Positions 25,434 through 38,923 of a stretch of 64,000 bases of DNA are shown piece by piece. The stretch covers positions 6,489,252 to 6,553,251 of the forward strand of contig BSQZ01000009.1 in assembly GCA_033239005.1 (NCBI GenBank), given 5' to 3'. Every line of letters begins with the position of its first letter. Positions within the stretch are counted from its first letter, which is position 1. This DNA is from Lamellibrachia satsuma (Eukaryota; Annelida; Polychaeta; Sabellida; Siboglinidae). Under the pieces are notes generated by a model. The model worked only from the letters and a program-made list of their open reading frames with translations, was not told the origin of the DNA and made no database searches. The translations under genes and the position numbers were made by a program.

Positions 25434-28400
25434 AATGGTGAGTAACACCTCAATAAAGTGGGCTATGTTGGCACTGTGGAAATATGCCTACTATGGGCAG
25501 GTGTCCATTAAAGGGAGGCTGTAACCTTGGTTATTGATTATACATATAGGCATAATGTGTCTAATATAGACTGCTGTCTATTACAACCAGGTCACATTAC
25601 AAGTACTGGTATGCCAGGATACAATTGTTTCAAGTGTTTTGATTCGTGATTTTACTGCTGGTGACATTGTTGGTAATGGGTGCCAATAATTACATCCTGT
25701 GGTCGTTTATTACTACAATTTATGTCATGTAGACATATTACACATCAAAAGCATTGCACACAGTCAACATTTTCTTATAAATATAATGTTATATAAGTAA
25801 TTTTATTATCAGCTGTAAATCACGCTAACCTATTTTATTGTGATACAATTACGTCCTCCAGGTTAGGTTGTTATGTGCAATTCAGTATATGTGAGGTTAC
25901 CGTTAGTGCAGAAATAAACTACACAGTTGGCCCAATTTGCATGGTATGCTTCATTGACAATACAGGCCAGTTTCCTTTGATAAGATTGCAATAAAAAACC
26001 ATGCACCAGTTTACAAATTTAATCAATGGTCTGTTTTCAGCAGGGAAATCATTGTGGAGTTATTGTCTCTGAATTAAAAATTACATTTTCTTTTAGGACA
26101 TCCAACTTGTTCCATTGTTTGTGAAAGCGTTCATCAAGTTGGTAGAAGTATATATGATGAGTAACAACTTTCTTCAAAATATTGAGATTACAATAGTTGT
26201 GTTTTTAAAATAATCGTTATTCATATGACGTGTTCCATTGTAGTGGCTACTTTTAAATAGAATGTGCATTGTTTTTCATGGCTTCACTCATATGAAGCTA
26301 GTTTGAGTTTTTTTCGTAGTTCATCTAAATTAACAATGTTCAATATTTGATATTTTAATCTTTATTATTGTAGTATATTTACCGTACGAAATTGTATAAA
26401 ATAGGATTTTGAAATCACAATAGTAACACGATTTGTTTAGATATTAATTAACCAACCATGGTGTTTATAAATACTATTTCAGTGTCGCAGTGTCTGTAAA
26501 ACAGTCGTTCTGTTAACCAATGAAAACCGGTGTACTTTCTTTTTAGTTTAATCTTACTACGCAACTATATTGTATGGTGCATTTTGTATATCTCTGTTTC
26601 TGCTTAGAATGATCAAACTTTGACCTGCAAATGGTTTGCATTGATCCAGGCAGGTTTATATCATGTCAACTCGTGTGGATGTCCTCTGGTTGATCTGAGG
26701 TGACAGAGTGCATCTGGTAGCATCGTCTTATGACTTTCCCATTTGGTAGCCATCTCACAGGCATGAGATGTAACCACCTGCAACCGTGTGTTTCACGATT
26801 CCTCCCATTACAAAATTCTTCCATTTTTCTGGACTATCTAATGGTTTAAAAAAAAAATTTTTTCTTCATCTGAATCACAACTGTCATTTTGATGGGTGAA
26901 CAGCTGTGACACATCTTCCAGTTTCTTAGCTAGTGGTAAAATCCTGCCCTCGATGGCACAAAGGAGGTAATTTTGTATCGCATAGAATATCTCTAGCCTT
27001 CCCATTTTATAAACTTAACAGGTTTGGCTGCATGTTAATCATGTTGCACTCTGATACAAGGTCACATTACAGATATCACATTGTACCAATCAAAAAAATT
27101 TAGACTGGAGTTAAATTTATCAGGTTATAAGCAGATAGCATGTGTGAACTGAGAACTGTAGCAGATTACCATTTTGTGTATAAATTTGGCTTTAAGTTAA
27201 AGCAGGTTTGTTGCCACAACAGTGTAACACAAGTCGTGATTTATGTTTAGCAGACTGTGTTCATGGTAATTCATTGAATTGGTGCAAAGAACGTTGTTAT
27301 GGTTGATTTGTGTCAGTAACTCTAGTCAGTGCACAGTATTTGTGTGTTCAGTTTTCATGAATTCGGGTGACAGTTATTTTGTTGGATTTTGCATCATTGG
27401 TTGAAACTGTGACTGTTATGTTTTAGTATTGTATTAATATTCTTCTGCAACTGGTCTTTAATACATTGGGTAGTGCTGTTTTTGGTTTTATACTACTAAC
27501 TATATAATGTGGATGTATATCTAGCACCATATTTATAATTTATTCATCGTGTAGCCCTACCATTGGTCTACAGATTGTGAATTGTAACATTATCTGGTTT
27601 CCACTGCATGAGGAATTTTTAATAGGATTTATGTCCACTAATTTACTTCTGTTGTTTCCCAATGAAGCCTACACACCATTGACTGGTGATCAATTGGCTT
27701 GTCTTCACGGGTGTTAGAAGTCTTTATTGCAATTAAATAATTATTTGTGCTGTATTGACTATGTGATGTTATAATATTACTTCAGATTTTGGCTCCTGGT
27801 TGAATAAAAAGTTTAACTATACAACTGCTGTTGAGGATTCACATTTTATTCTAAAGACTAGAATGGCTAAACATACAGGAAATTAATTACACCAGCTGGC
27901 TTTTCTCATGTTATTCGCCAGCAGTATTTATATGTTCTTGCAACGTTTGTAACTTAATTTTTGATGGAAGGTGGTTGTGTTTCAAGAAGTATTGCATAAT
28001 AAAGCCAAGGGGTGTTACGTGATATGATAAAACAACATATTTATTGTTGTAAACAGTTACAATTAAACAGTTGTGCATGGAACCCCACAGTTAGAAGCAA
28101 GAATATGATGCAACGAATTCAATATTTATTGTGAATTTACTTTGCAGTTATCATAAACAAAATAGTAGTAGGTCTATCTAAAGGTATCGTAAAGGCAATA
28201 AGCCATTACGTATCACCAATGAGGAAGTGATGCACTGAAATATGAAAACACGGTCTTGCATTACTCTGAGATAACTTAGGACATATTATTCTCACTGAAG
28301 AGGCATGTATCCCGGATATCCTTGGCAATCTTTCCTGGGGAGATATTGTCCCCCGAAGAAGACATCATAGGAAGATATCATAGTATATATTGTCCTCCAG

Positions 28401-28560
28401 GGGGAGTCACCGGTTATCCGTGGTTTAGTTCAAAGATCTTATATTATTATTATCATAATGAGATCTGTGGTTTAGTCGTTGTTTCCCAGACCTCATCAGG
28501 TGGCGCCATCATATGTCCACTTCGGTGCTGGTCGTGCCATCTGACGGTAACAGTTGTATA
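25434..28560. other. 3.1-kb AT-rich interval, no gene recognised
   Basis: No ORF with family resemblance, no clear tandem repeat and no transposon end was seen. The distal part of the 3' UTR of the TMEM53-like gene may extend into the interval around 24.3-24.8 kb upstream, but not visibly here. Confidence 0.5.
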
Positions 28561-28589
28561 ACTGCCATTTTCACCGAGTGCAATTTATC

Positions 28590-29035
28590 ACAAATATAAT
28601 GCTAGTGAAACCAGTGTTGTTGAACGAATGTCAGACGTGGAAGGCAAATGAAAGTGGCACCCGGAGGCTTGACACATTCCTGTTCAAGTGTTTACGGATG
28701 ATACTGAAAGTTAGATGGCCATATGTAGTGTCAAACGAAAATATCCTAATTAAATCCATGGTAAAGAAGAGCAGCACGGAAGTCTGGATAAGAAGAGGGA
28801 AGTGGATCAGATCATCGGACAAGTAAGAAAGAAGACAGCCACAGCCTGACGGATCTAACGGACACCTGAAGGCAAACGGAAATTGAGTGGGTTGTCCCAA
28901 AACAATCTGGCGAAAAACTTTAAAAAGAAAGACAATAATTGTGATGGAAGACGTTGGCTGAAGCCAAACAGGTGGCTAAAGTTAGAACGAACTGGAGAAG
29001 AAGCTCTGCGGGGTCCAGCCTACAGTTGACTTTCC
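28590..29035 (+). mobile_element. Non-LTR reverse transcriptase C-terminal relic (RTE/CR1-like)
   Basis: The plus-strand ORF 28554-28826 contains LDTFLFKCLRMILKVRWP, the tail found after the catalytic domain of many animal LINE reverse transcriptases. The characteristic KRK...NNLAKNF and EAKQVAKVRTNWRRS stretches follow in other frames (28860-29010). Frameshifts show that it is dead. It is 5'-truncated, with no catalytic domain left. Confidence 0.75.
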
Positions 29036-29703
29036 CATTGGTGGCCATGTTAAAGTTTTGCATGATTATAAGAAAACGTGACCATCAAACATTCTGCAAC
29101 TTTTTTCCTGCCGATGTCATCATCTCATTGACATGCTGATCGAGTTTAGTAAAAATAAATATAGGCATTTCTGGCTCTTGTAAAATGCCTGCAATGGTTA
29201 CTAACGTATGCACACATTACGGAGCACACGTGTCTAAGGGTAAACAAATCCCAAATAGCCTTCCGTCTATTAAAATTATCTGAAAATCTACAGTTTCACT
29301 CTCAACACGCAGCTTCTACCAGCAAACCAAACCAAACCAAACAAAACCTGGCAATGTGCCTGCTCAAAAGCACTTCATATATTCAAACATACTGTGCCCT
29401 ACATTCGTCTGTAGCACACCAGGAAGTGTAACTAGGAGACGGCCTTTGTAGCCGCATGGGTCACGAGGCCAGAAGTAGGTTGGTGAAGTGAACAGTGCGA
29501 GCTACTATACGGAGACACGCGGAAGTCGAGTGAGCGGAACTACTTATTACACAAGTGCCCTGTTTAAAATAGCCCCGGTAAAGAGAACGCATTTGACAAA
29601 CATCTTCCCGATTTCTGTATATATGTCAATTGTTGTTTCACAAGGAACCGCCACATGTTGCGTTGACGGGCGCGGGGTATAGCGCTTTAAGTTTGTGACC
29701 GTC

Positions 29704-29805
29704 AGGGGCGTCCGCAGGAATTTTTCCAGGGAGGGGCAAGAAAGAATCAGATCGAGATCCGTGGGGGGGGGCAAGTGCCACCTTGCCCCCCCCCGCGGAC
29801 GCCCA
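29704..29805. mobile_element. About 100-bp mini inverted-repeat element
   Basis: ggggcgtccgcagg at the left and ccgcggacgccc at the right are inverted and enclose g/c-rich runs and a ccttgcccc/ggggcaag pair. The size and ends suggest a heavily deleted MITE. No target duplication is convincing. Confidence 0.5.
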
Positions 29806-30618
29806 TGATGACCGTGTTATCTCTGCTGGCCACATTGAACGTTCAAGTGTAAGATCTTTAAGGTTCCTCCACAATTCGTCATTTCATATTAATTTTGCGA
29901 AAATTCAAACTTACCTAGTATCCACTACGACATGCCAGTTCTTTGTACAACTTTTGTATGTAGTTTTTGTGAAATCATCAGGCAAACTATATCATTTAAT
30001 GCTTGATCCAGCATTTATTGAAGTGAACATGCAAACGCTGAAAATTCCGCCCTTCGTAAAACTTCATAACTTTGTCATGTGATCGGCGAGTGGATGGAAG
30101 TCATGCCCACGATCAGCCTTGACCCCATAAAGTGTTTACCATTTTGGATATCCACTTTTCTGAGCCTTACCAGATCTAACAACTTAAGTCAACAAAAATA
30201 CGCACTTTTAAGTGATGAAATAAACTGCATCTGCATTCGAAGGTGCTGAGTCTGCTGACGATAAAAAAAACGTCAAAAAAATGTCCAGGTTTTTTGCACC
30301 CCCCCCCATTGTTAGCCTTAAAATCCACGATGACAATTTAAATCAACGAATAACTAATTTATTATCAAATCAAAACACGTTTTCCAACAAGATCTGAAAT
30401 TATTAATTAGGCTAATATTTAATTTTCGAATAGGAACGTGATGATAGAAACAACGATGTTGCCCCGATGGCAACCAAACTAATAATAATAATATTAATAA
30501 AACATTTTGCAGGAATATTATTAATTTTAGTATAAATATTTAATCGTAACAAGTTTCCCAAGCGCATTTAATATTTAACTGACACAATACTTGTAAATTT
30601 TTTAGTTTTACATTTATT

Positions 30619-30674
30619 ACCCCCAACAAATTACCCCCAACAAATTACCCCCAACAAATTACCCCCAACAAATT
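30619..30674. repeat. 14-bp tandem repeat, four perfect copies
   Basis: acccccaacaaatt is repeated four times without change, which implies recent expansion. Confidence 0.95.
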
Positions 30675-30937
30675 GGCCTATTATTCATCAATGATACACA
30701 CATTTAATGTGTAACAGATTCAGGATTACAGTATTGTACATACGTGGTAACAGTAAACATTCGTATTCGAATGCTGTGAGGCATAATATACACATTCGAA
30801 ATCATAAAGGCGTTTGAAAAAAATTCTAGCCAGGTACCCATGACGCAAGAGAGTACAAAGGAAAACTGCTTCTAACCGAAGCGCAATGATGACTAGAACC
30901 GGCTCCCACCTAAATAATCGAAACAGAGATAATCTAA

Positions 30938-31325
30938 CGGCCCGTTTACACGAGCGATTGTTGTCCGATTATATCGTGCGACTCCGTGTCGTATGACGTA
31001 ATCATGTAAAATCGCCCGATTAAACACCCTCGCTACGATTGTGTCATAGAACTGGAACTAGGTCCCACTGTACGACAGTCGGTGCGGTGCGAGTTTTGAA
31101 GCAGTGGCCAATCAGCGACCGCCGCGACAGACACGTGCTGCACTCGTCGTGACCTTATACTAAAGCTCAAGTTGGGATTGGCGCGAGATAAAAGATCGCA
31201 CCCTACAGTGCTTAGACACGTCGCTCGTGTAAACGTACATGTACTTTGTTTGTGCGTCATCATGCGACACCGTGTCGTTATACATAATCTGATGAAATTC
31301 GTTCTTGTAAAGAGGCCTTTAGCTT
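30938..31325. mobile_element. Possible MITE with diverged inverted ends
   Basis: The left end (ggcccgtttacacgagcgat, then cgactccgtgtcgtatgacg) and right end (cgtcatcatgcgacaccgtg, then aagaggccttt) are related as inverted repeats at moderate identity. It is about 390 bp long and non-coding. It lies just downstream of the peptide gene ending at 31485. Confidence 0.45.
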
Positions 31326-31484
31326 TCAAGACACTTTGCCTAGGCCTGATCTCTCTACGATTCTCCTACAAAGCTATGCATCAAATCAAACCAAAAGTGA
31401 CACATCTATATTATAAAGTAGTTTGCGCTTCGATTTTCTTATCGCAAATTCACGGAATATGTGTTGTTACTTAACGTACTATGA

Positions 31485-32286
31485 TCATTTGTCCTTTTCT
31501 TCAGTTGGCCCAAAGCGTTTTGCACATCTCTTGGCACACTCTTTCTGTCTCTTCCGGCACAATATAAACTGGTTGCTAGAGCTAATATTTATGATGGGGC
31601 ATTGGTGTACACATCTCTGGAAACTCTTCATGCAATTTATCATGCATTGTCCCATTGTTTTGGCACCATAGACGGCGGCAGTGGGATCCGGCTGTTGTCC
31701 TCCACATATAATCGCAATGACAACAAAGACCTGGAAAGGAGACGCATTTGACCGTATTAAAACCGTTAATGGATGTTCAATATCAAAACATTGGGACTTG
31801 TAAGTAAATCGTTGTTATATTTAATATTTTGTCAACTTACTTATGCACATGTATATTTATTTGTTAACAGTAAATATACATCAATATCTTTAAATTAGGC
31901 ATATCATAATGGCCCAATACCGAGGGTGGTCACTGTCAAGCTGCATGTTGTCCTCAGTGCACTAATCCGTTTCTGGATGTTTCGTAACGCTATGGTGTCA
32001 GAAACATTAACCAAACGTCCATGCCCACTATCTAGGAATTTTATCGACAGTCTATGTAATATCATAAGTTAAGTCTTTGTCTGTATTTAGGCATGCCTAT
32101 TGTCGTATTGTAAATAATTTTGTAATGAGTCAATGGTATTTTTAATGAGTCATCCGACTGTTATGTTCCCCAACACTGGTTCTACCCGAAGACGGTTGCA
32201 TGACACAAACACATCACTTAAGTAATAACTTTTATTTATGGCTACATATGTGTTTAATGAATGGTACTTACTACGTAGACTTGCAT
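31485..32286 (-). CDS. Secreted seven-cysteine peptide, copy 1 (two exons, 86 aa)
   Basis: Function unknown. Exon 1 is 32286-32272 (ATG plus four codons, MQVYV) with donor gtaagtacc. A 541-bp intron ends in tcctttccag, and exon 2 is 31730-31485, joined in phase 0 and ending TGA. The hydrophobic N-terminus (VFVVIAII after the first residues, then CGGQQPDPTA) is a typical signal peptide. The mature part has seven cysteines at 34, 38, 45, 49, 63, 70 and 74, spaced x3, x6, x3, x13, x6, x3, and a basic tail ending KRFGPTEEKDK. A possible N-glycosylation site (NIS) lies in the 13-residue loop. The spacing suggests two helices pinned by CxxxC steps (inference). The same framework occurs at 49.2 and 57.9 kb. 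A TATAAATA (32418-32411) and the conserved gggttcaagatgt motif (32464-32476) lie upstream. Confidence 0.75.
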
Positions 32287-32463
32287 CTTGAGTTGAACAG
32301 CATTACCTGTATTTGTACATTGATATCTTGTACACCGGAAACTTGTATTCGCACCAACAGCATTGGTGTTGTGGCTAAATTGTGAAAGAAAATAATGCTA
32401 ATAGGAAATATATTTATACATTATTGACTTTGCTTGTTCGACTTAACTGCATGTGCAGTACCA

Positions 32464-32476
32464 GGGTTCAAGATGT
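32464..32476 (-). promoter_or_regulatory. Conserved upstream motif of the peptide genes, copy 1
   Basis: The plus-strand word gggttcaagatgt lies about 180 bp upstream of the start codon of peptide gene 1. It is repeated upstream of gene 2 (52216-52228) and, inverted, upstream of the relic at 43.4 kb. Conservation among otherwise diverged flanks suggests a shared promoter element. Confidence 0.4.
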
Positions 32477-32539
32477 AGTGAGATCGAGTGTGAAAACGTA
32501 AGAGGTTGAAGGTTATTTCATGGCTTCACAAATGTAGCA

Positions 32540-33620
32540 TCGATACATCGACACACAATAGATGATATGCACTCAAAAGCAAGTTGCGGATTTGACGGTA
32601 TTTCTTCACGGCTTCTAAAGTTAATTAAACCTGGTTCGACAAAATCTTTAACTTTAATCACAAACCAAATATTAACTACGGGTATCTTTCCAGACAAACT
32701 CAAAACTGCCAAAGTAATACCAATTTATAAAAAAGGGGACGAAACCCTATTTTGCAACTACAGGCCAATATCAATCTTACCTGCAATTCCTAAAGTAATC
32801 GAAACAATTATTTACGATCAGAGAGATTCTTTCTTAAAAAGACACAAACTTATGTACGATAGTCAGTATGGATTTAGAAAGGAACATTCTACGGAATTTG
32901 CCGGTCTTGAATGAATTGATAGGATATTGACACGTATGGATAATAAGGAAATACCTATAAATATTTACTTGGACCTGTCAAAAGCATTTGTCACTCTGGA
33001 TCACTTAATATTAATTGAAAAGCTAGAGTTTTATGGCGTAACAGGAGTAGCTTTAGACCTATTCAAAAATTATTTAACAAATAGAAAATAGTACGTAGAA
33101 TTTGAAGACGCCCAATCAGATGTGCTTAATATCTCCACAGGCGTACCTCAAGGATCAATTCTAGGCCCTTTGTTATTTATAATTTACATAAATAACTTTG
33201 TCCGATCTAGTCCAAAATTCAACTTTATTATGTACGCCGATGACACGACAATTTCAAGTACCCTAGATTCTTTCGCATAATATAGCAAAAACGAAAATGT
33301 AGAATTCTTAATCAACACAGAACTGGACAAAATTAATGAGTGGCTTAAATTAAACAAATTATCTCTAAATGTAAATAAATCCAAATATATGATCTTCAAG
33401 ACGGCTAGAAATAATATGATACATCCACTAAATATAAAAATAGATAATACATATATCGATAGAGTGATGAGTTCAATTTCATAGGGATAAGTTTTAATGA
33501 ACAATTAAACTTGGCAAAGCTACATATAAAAATTCAAATAGGTGCTCCAGAATTATAGGCATCCTAAATAAACTCAAACGATTGTTACCTCTTAATATAA
33601 AGATTATGTTGTAAGAATAT
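32540..33620 (+). mobile_element. Non-LTR reverse transcriptase fragment, second LINE family
   Basis: The reading CGFDGISSRLLKLIKPGSTK, YKKGDE, YRPISILP and QYGFRKEHST (32567-32914) continues in another frame with DLSKAF, GVPQGSILGPLLF and catalytic YADDTT (about 32930-33270), then LNVNKSKYMIF (33360-33400). In-frame stops and a frameshift at about 32914 make it a pseudogene. It belongs to a different family from the CR1-like copies but to the same one as 41060-42000. The insertion lies just upstream of peptide gene 1. Confidence 0.88.
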
Positions 33621-34169
33621 AATTGGCATTTGTAATATACATACATATCTATATTAATTTTGTTCATTCAGTAATCATGCATTAATATATATAGGGATTT
33701 TATTTTTATATAATTTAAATAACGGGTGAAATTAATCGACAGGGTGGCTCTTACGACAGCTATTAATGTTTAGTCTTAGCAGGAGTCTCCCGTCCCTTAT
33801 ATGATATTACCTTTTATTTTCCGACCGTACTCTATATTCTTACCACTTCGTTTTCTCAAGTCGACATAGATGTAATATATTGTATGGTTTTTGTTTTGAA
33901 TACTCTGTTTTGGTGTCTTTGGGACGAATAAATATTTCCTGTTTCATGTGACACCATACCAAATACAAATGTCACAACGTTTATTCGCTTGCTAATGGCA
34001 ATTGTTGCGGGAATAAAATCAGTAGGCGACGTGGGAGTAGGCGAAGTGAAGGTACCCCTTTGGAACTGGGAAATCGTCAACTTCGTCCAAACGATGCGTT
34101 TTTGTGCATAGAAAAACCGGCCCCCAAAGCCAATCACATACACTTTGTACACTATTTACACATACTTAC

Positions 34170-34374
34170 TCCTGGTCCACAACAAGCAGTATCAAAAGAC
34201 CTGTCACCCATTAAACCTGGCGACTGACCAGCATCATACTGCTCTATGATTGTTGTGAGGGAGTGAGAGAACAGATACATGTTCTGTTTATGGTTTACCA
34301 AGTCCATAAGGTTGTTGAGGCGAAAGAGGTGTTTGAATGATTGACATCCTGACTTGTAGTTAATGGCAAAGCCA
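34170..34374 (-). other. Possible isolated coding exon, product not recognised
   Basis: On the minus strand an acceptor (aattctaaagcgcag) precedes an open 205-bp segment ending at a good donor (GGACCAGGA|gtaagt). The open frame includes FKHLFRLNNLMDLVNHK and ends FDTACCGPG. Balanced codon use and two consensus splice sites suggest an exon or exon relic. The ACCGPG end recalls GDSL-type esterases, but no catalytic block was found nearby, so I do not assign a function. Confidence 0.3.
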
Positions 34375-34375
34375 C

Positions 34376-36940
34376 TGCGCTTTAGAATTGTTGGCATATA
34401 TCATTTACTAACCGAGTTCACGGTGTTTCACGAGGAGAAAAGGCAGCCACGCATCTTGTTTTTAGCAAAAGCCGCGTCTATGAAAATCTACAATCTCGTT
34501 ATTATGGAGCTAGCCTATTATTATTATTATTATCATCTTTATTCGAACTCAAGATCCACAAACATGTACATATTAAATAAATTGTAAGTTAAAAATAGCA
34601 GCTATGTATGTCACACTACTTCTCACAGCACGTTAGACCTCCGGTGGGTTAGAGCCCCCATCTGTACCATTATTTGGGGGTTGTAGGTCGGTCGAGCAGC
34701 CAGCGACTGCATAATCTGGTTCCCTAGAGATATAACAGTGGCGTCACATGGCGGACTGGGCACCAGACTTTGGGCGTCTTCTCGCAAAGGGCGCACTTTT
34801 AATCCCAAGCAGCCTGAAAAATCAACGTGTTCCAATTATTTGGTTCTTGTTATTTTCCAATACTCTAGGTGATGTTACGTTAACACTGACACATTATTAG
34901 GAGCATAGCGTTACATGTATTTCCTAAATATTGGCTTCAAAAGTAAGCTGTAAAATTAGCAATCTGGAGAGGACATTCCTTTAACACACAATATACGATT
35001 GTGGTATGAGGTATGTGTTAACTATTATTATACAAATTGCAGTACTGAACAAAACTTTGCACCGAAATCCTCGACAAACAGAGCTAAGTAGCGCATTGAA
35101 ACCAAATGATTATATATTCTCAAATTGTTTTATAATTTTCACCAACATTTGAATGAGGAGCTAAGGAGGATAAACGAGGGCAAAAAGGTGGGTCTTCAGA
35201 TGATGTCGGAATGTTATTACATTTTCTGTAGACATAACACTAGTTTAAGCGGCCCTAGTTCCGACATTTGTTTTAACTCTGGAGAAAATGCACTAACTTG
35301 CTTAACCCTCGTGCGGACGGATAGAAACACACAACTTACAATTAACCCCTCTGCCAGTGGTGCTGATGTGAAGTTGTAACACACTATATTTATTCCACTT
35401 CGAAGCCAAGAGACTGTGGTCTTCAAAATCTGAGTAGACTTACGTTCTCCTTGAAGTGACGACATCGCAATTGCACATACTTTGCGGTAAGAACAGGCGA
35501 AAGGGGCACTTTCCTCTGACATGTACCAGTTGTTTCTTCAACTGTCATGTCGACCCCTGGTGTGTAATACATGCGCAAGCCAACCAAGAACATTGGAATC
35601 GCCATTTATCTCCATCAAAATGACGTCCATGATATTTGGTGTAACAAAGAGTTCAAACGCAGCTCTCAGTGTATCCACATTTCTGTCAAGTGCAATTTTT
35701 TTTTAAAGAAAATGGTACAATTTTGGATAATGAAATAACAACGTAACATAAAAAAATCGTGTTCTACAAAATCTACCATTTCTCAATGTAAATGGAGTTG
35801 CTAAAAAGAAATCAACAGTAATCAATATAGACAAATTATATTAATGTCAAACATGTATGACATTCAATCTTGAAATTCGGGTAAATTTTTACATGGTTTG
35901 GTTTTTCAGTTATATCTCTGCCAATAATGGTGTAATCTATGTAATATTTTGTTTCCTCGTTAGACTCATATAGATCGGGGATTAACCTGAACTATTATTT
36001 TTTTAAAAAAATGAAACAATTATGCAAAGTTACAACCAATTATGTACCGTCCGGATCCTGTTTGATGTTGTTCTGGAGAGGACATTCCATTAGCACACAT
36101 AACTTCTCAAGTCTGCTGACTCTGGTAGTGGAATATCCTATATTAATGTATACTAACCACTGGTGTATTACTGTTTGGCACTGGGATGTTGGTGTTCTGG
36201 AGACGACATAATATGTTTAACGGAAAATGACACGTACCAGTTTATGACGGTCGTTGTAAACCTACATACTTGGCAAAATTGGGTTATTGGTTTTAATTTG
36301 GAATGTCTAATATATCTCATAGCTACATTTCTGATCAGTCAGAATTCATTATTATTAGTTTTATTGGGGTGTCCTTTTTGTGAGGACATTCCATTTTTGT
36401 TTAACAGAAAATGCACCATTAAATACACATTGACTTTATACGGTACCTGCTATTCCAATTTGAACCAAATTTGTCACTTTTAGTTAACTGATTAATGGAC
36501 ACTTTAACACATGGACACTTGATTGCTGCTTGATAGTTTGCTTCATAATATTGCAGTGCAGGTTTTAATACTAACATAAACTGAAGTAAGACTAAGAACT
36601 GTGTCAAAAACAGCAAACTGTGCAGATTTTCCTTCACATATTTGCTGTATCTTCATAAAATGTGGTCTGTATGTTCATTATTACAGCCACTTGTTGATAA
36701 GCACACTGAATTAATATTACACAATGAATCGTTCGAATTCAATGAGGGAAAGTTCTTTTTGATAAAAGTGTAGTAGCCAGCCTCGTCAGCAAGAACAATA
36801 AAACTACAATAACTTGAAAAATAATTAAAATTGCTGAATACATTTATGAATCATTGGTGATATTGTTACCAGCTGTAGTTTATCGACGACGCCTAACGAA
36901 CGTGAACTTTGTTCAAGTTGCAGCGTCAATCAATAAAATC
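34376..36940. other. 2.5-kb interval, no gene recognised; scattered short repeats
   Basis: A phrase of the form ctggagaggacattcc-tta-cacac recurs at about 34969 and 36074, with weaker versions at about 36190 and 36375. This indicates an old, diverged repeat. At 34515-34585 lies the second copy of the (TAA)n-tailed repeat seen at 9970. ORFs here are short and without family resemblance. Confidence 0.45.
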
Positions 36941-36949
36941 AGTTGCTAA

Positions 36950-37510
36950 GATTTATCTCGGTTACATACAGGCAAGTACTGCTCGGTAAATGTTGCTCGC
37001 TTCGATTTTTTGAATCGCCAATATCCATGATACTCTGAACACACATATACGTACCAGACTGCAACAAGTTCATAAAGACTGAACTTAGAGTTTACGTGAC
37101 AAAATACTAACAACCACTTATCTAGCTCTTTTAGGCGTAAGCGGTACGCTGACTTGTGGTGTAAATACCGGCCAGCTTTAGATGCAGACAGAAACGAGGC
37201 GAGGTCATAGCCCAGGCAAATGATCATATGTACTCTTCGTAAACTGGTCCAAACCGTTTTACGCATCTCGTATTTCACTCCTTCAGTTTCTTCTGACATT
37301 GGCTATACCTTTTGTAGACACTACATCCGCAAGGTAAAATGTCCCAAGAACGTACGTCATTACCATCGTGTTTATTATAAAACAAATACATGACAGTATG
37401 GCTATATCCGGAAACAGCCGAGATAACAACGATGTCTTCTGATTAAGCATGACGTCATACTTTCATAAAACATATTGTTTGAGCTCAGGTTGGACGTTTA
37501 GACCATCCAC
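36950..37510 (-). repeat. Diverged duplicate of the peptide gene 2 region (partner 48940-49680)
   Basis: Shared stretches in the same orientation and order include cgtaccaga-cgcaac, cgtgacaaaatacta, ccaaaccgtt, acgatgtcttc/acgatatcttc and gcatgacgtcata. The partner region carries exon 2 of peptide gene 2 and its 3' flank. This copy has lost most of the exon. Confidence 0.75.
37224..37298 (-). pseudogene. Relic 3' end of a seven-cysteine peptide gene (Cys to stop)
   Basis: In frame with the family, the reading runs from the fifth cysteine (37298-37296) through QKKLKE. It then meets TGA at 37277-37275, exactly where the sixth cysteine belongs, and continues to the seventh cysteine and a KRFGP tail, with a second TGA at 37226-37224. 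The first helix and signal part are missing, replaced by unrelated sequence. The copy is therefore dead by both truncation and a nonsense change. Confidence 0.7.
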
Positions 37511-37577
37511 AGTAGTGCTGAGAAAAGTGACAATTTAATTGGTCGGTTGAAACGCCCTCTTTAATTCATTTAGCCCA

Positions 37578-37873
<296 letters not shown>

Positions 37874-38827
37874 GTGTGTGTGCGTGCGGGCGTGCGTGCG
37901 TGCGTGCATGCGCGAGTGCGTATGTGTTTAAGTAATATGCACCAAAAGTACGCAAACCAACTGGGCATGATACTTATGCTGTTCACGCACTGCATCCGGG
38001 ACCACCAACGAACCTGGTTTGCGATGGGCTAAATCATTTGACGTAGGCGCTTTAAAGAGTGCCGTTTTGAGAAACTAGTAGTTGTCTGCTACAATTTAGG
38101 AAACACAATCGCGCTCTTTTATCAATATATTATTATTCACAATGTCGGATATGTTTTGCAAAAACTACGCCTCGTCCTACTATTGAAGTAATTCATGGGG
38201 CGGATGTGGAAGTAATGTTTCAGCTTACTAAGTGGGGGGTGGAGGGGAGTGGTCAACGGTGTTAACTCCTGCACTGCTTAGGAAACGTGGGAGCGCGTAT
38301 TTCCGAAAGGATTTAGCCATTCTGCGGAAGGCCTTGTTGACACTGTGCGTATCACTACTGGAGGGCCAGATATGTATTTACACCAAACCTGTAACATAAC
38401 ACTGGTTCCACTCGATAAGACGGTTGTATGGTACAGACGGATCGATTAAGTAATACAATTGTATGTGTGCATATGCCTACTTAATGATAGGTATGTACTC
38501 TTGGGTGGATCCGGGGGTGTCCAGAGCACCCCTTTTATTTCAGCCGGATTTCATTCATCAATTCAGAATCAGTTCACGTGACACCGCGGTCGGGGTGGCG
38601 GTCGGCACATGTTCCTGAGATGAGGACATTTTGATTTTCGCATCCCTCGCATCCTACCTTATCCTCGTTGTTCCCATTACTAGAAACAAATGGATTCGTG
38701 TTGACAGTGCATTTGACAGCAACTATTTTCATGCATGCAAGCTTGAAAAGCAGCGTGAGAGACACTCACCTTAAGCTGCAGTCCATAGTAAAGACGGTTT
38801 TGTATGTGAAACGCAAAATATCGCCAT

Positions 38828-38923
38828 GAGGAGCCACCGCCACGAGGAGCCACCGCCACGAGGAGCCATCGCCACGAGAAGCCACCGCCATGAAGAGCCA
38901 CCGCCATGAGGAGCCACCGCCAT
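38828..38923. repeat. 16-bp minisatellite, six copies
   Basis: Units of the form gaggagccaccgccac are repeated six times with single-base changes. The array is strikingly GC-rich for this AT-rich region. Confidence 0.92.

Noticed and set aside
34152..34397. GDSL-esterase identity for the ORF ending ACCGPG
   Set aside because: Only a short ending resembles the family. The catalytic blocks were not found, so only a possible exon is reported.
35217..35605. Overlapping minus-strand ORFs with scattered cysteines near peptide gene 1
   Set aside because: The cysteine spacing does not match the family and no leader or splice acceptor fits.
36946..37299. 117-residue minus-strand ORF beginning MSEETEG
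   Set aside because: It is an alternative frame through the decayed peptide-gene duplicate and matches nothing.
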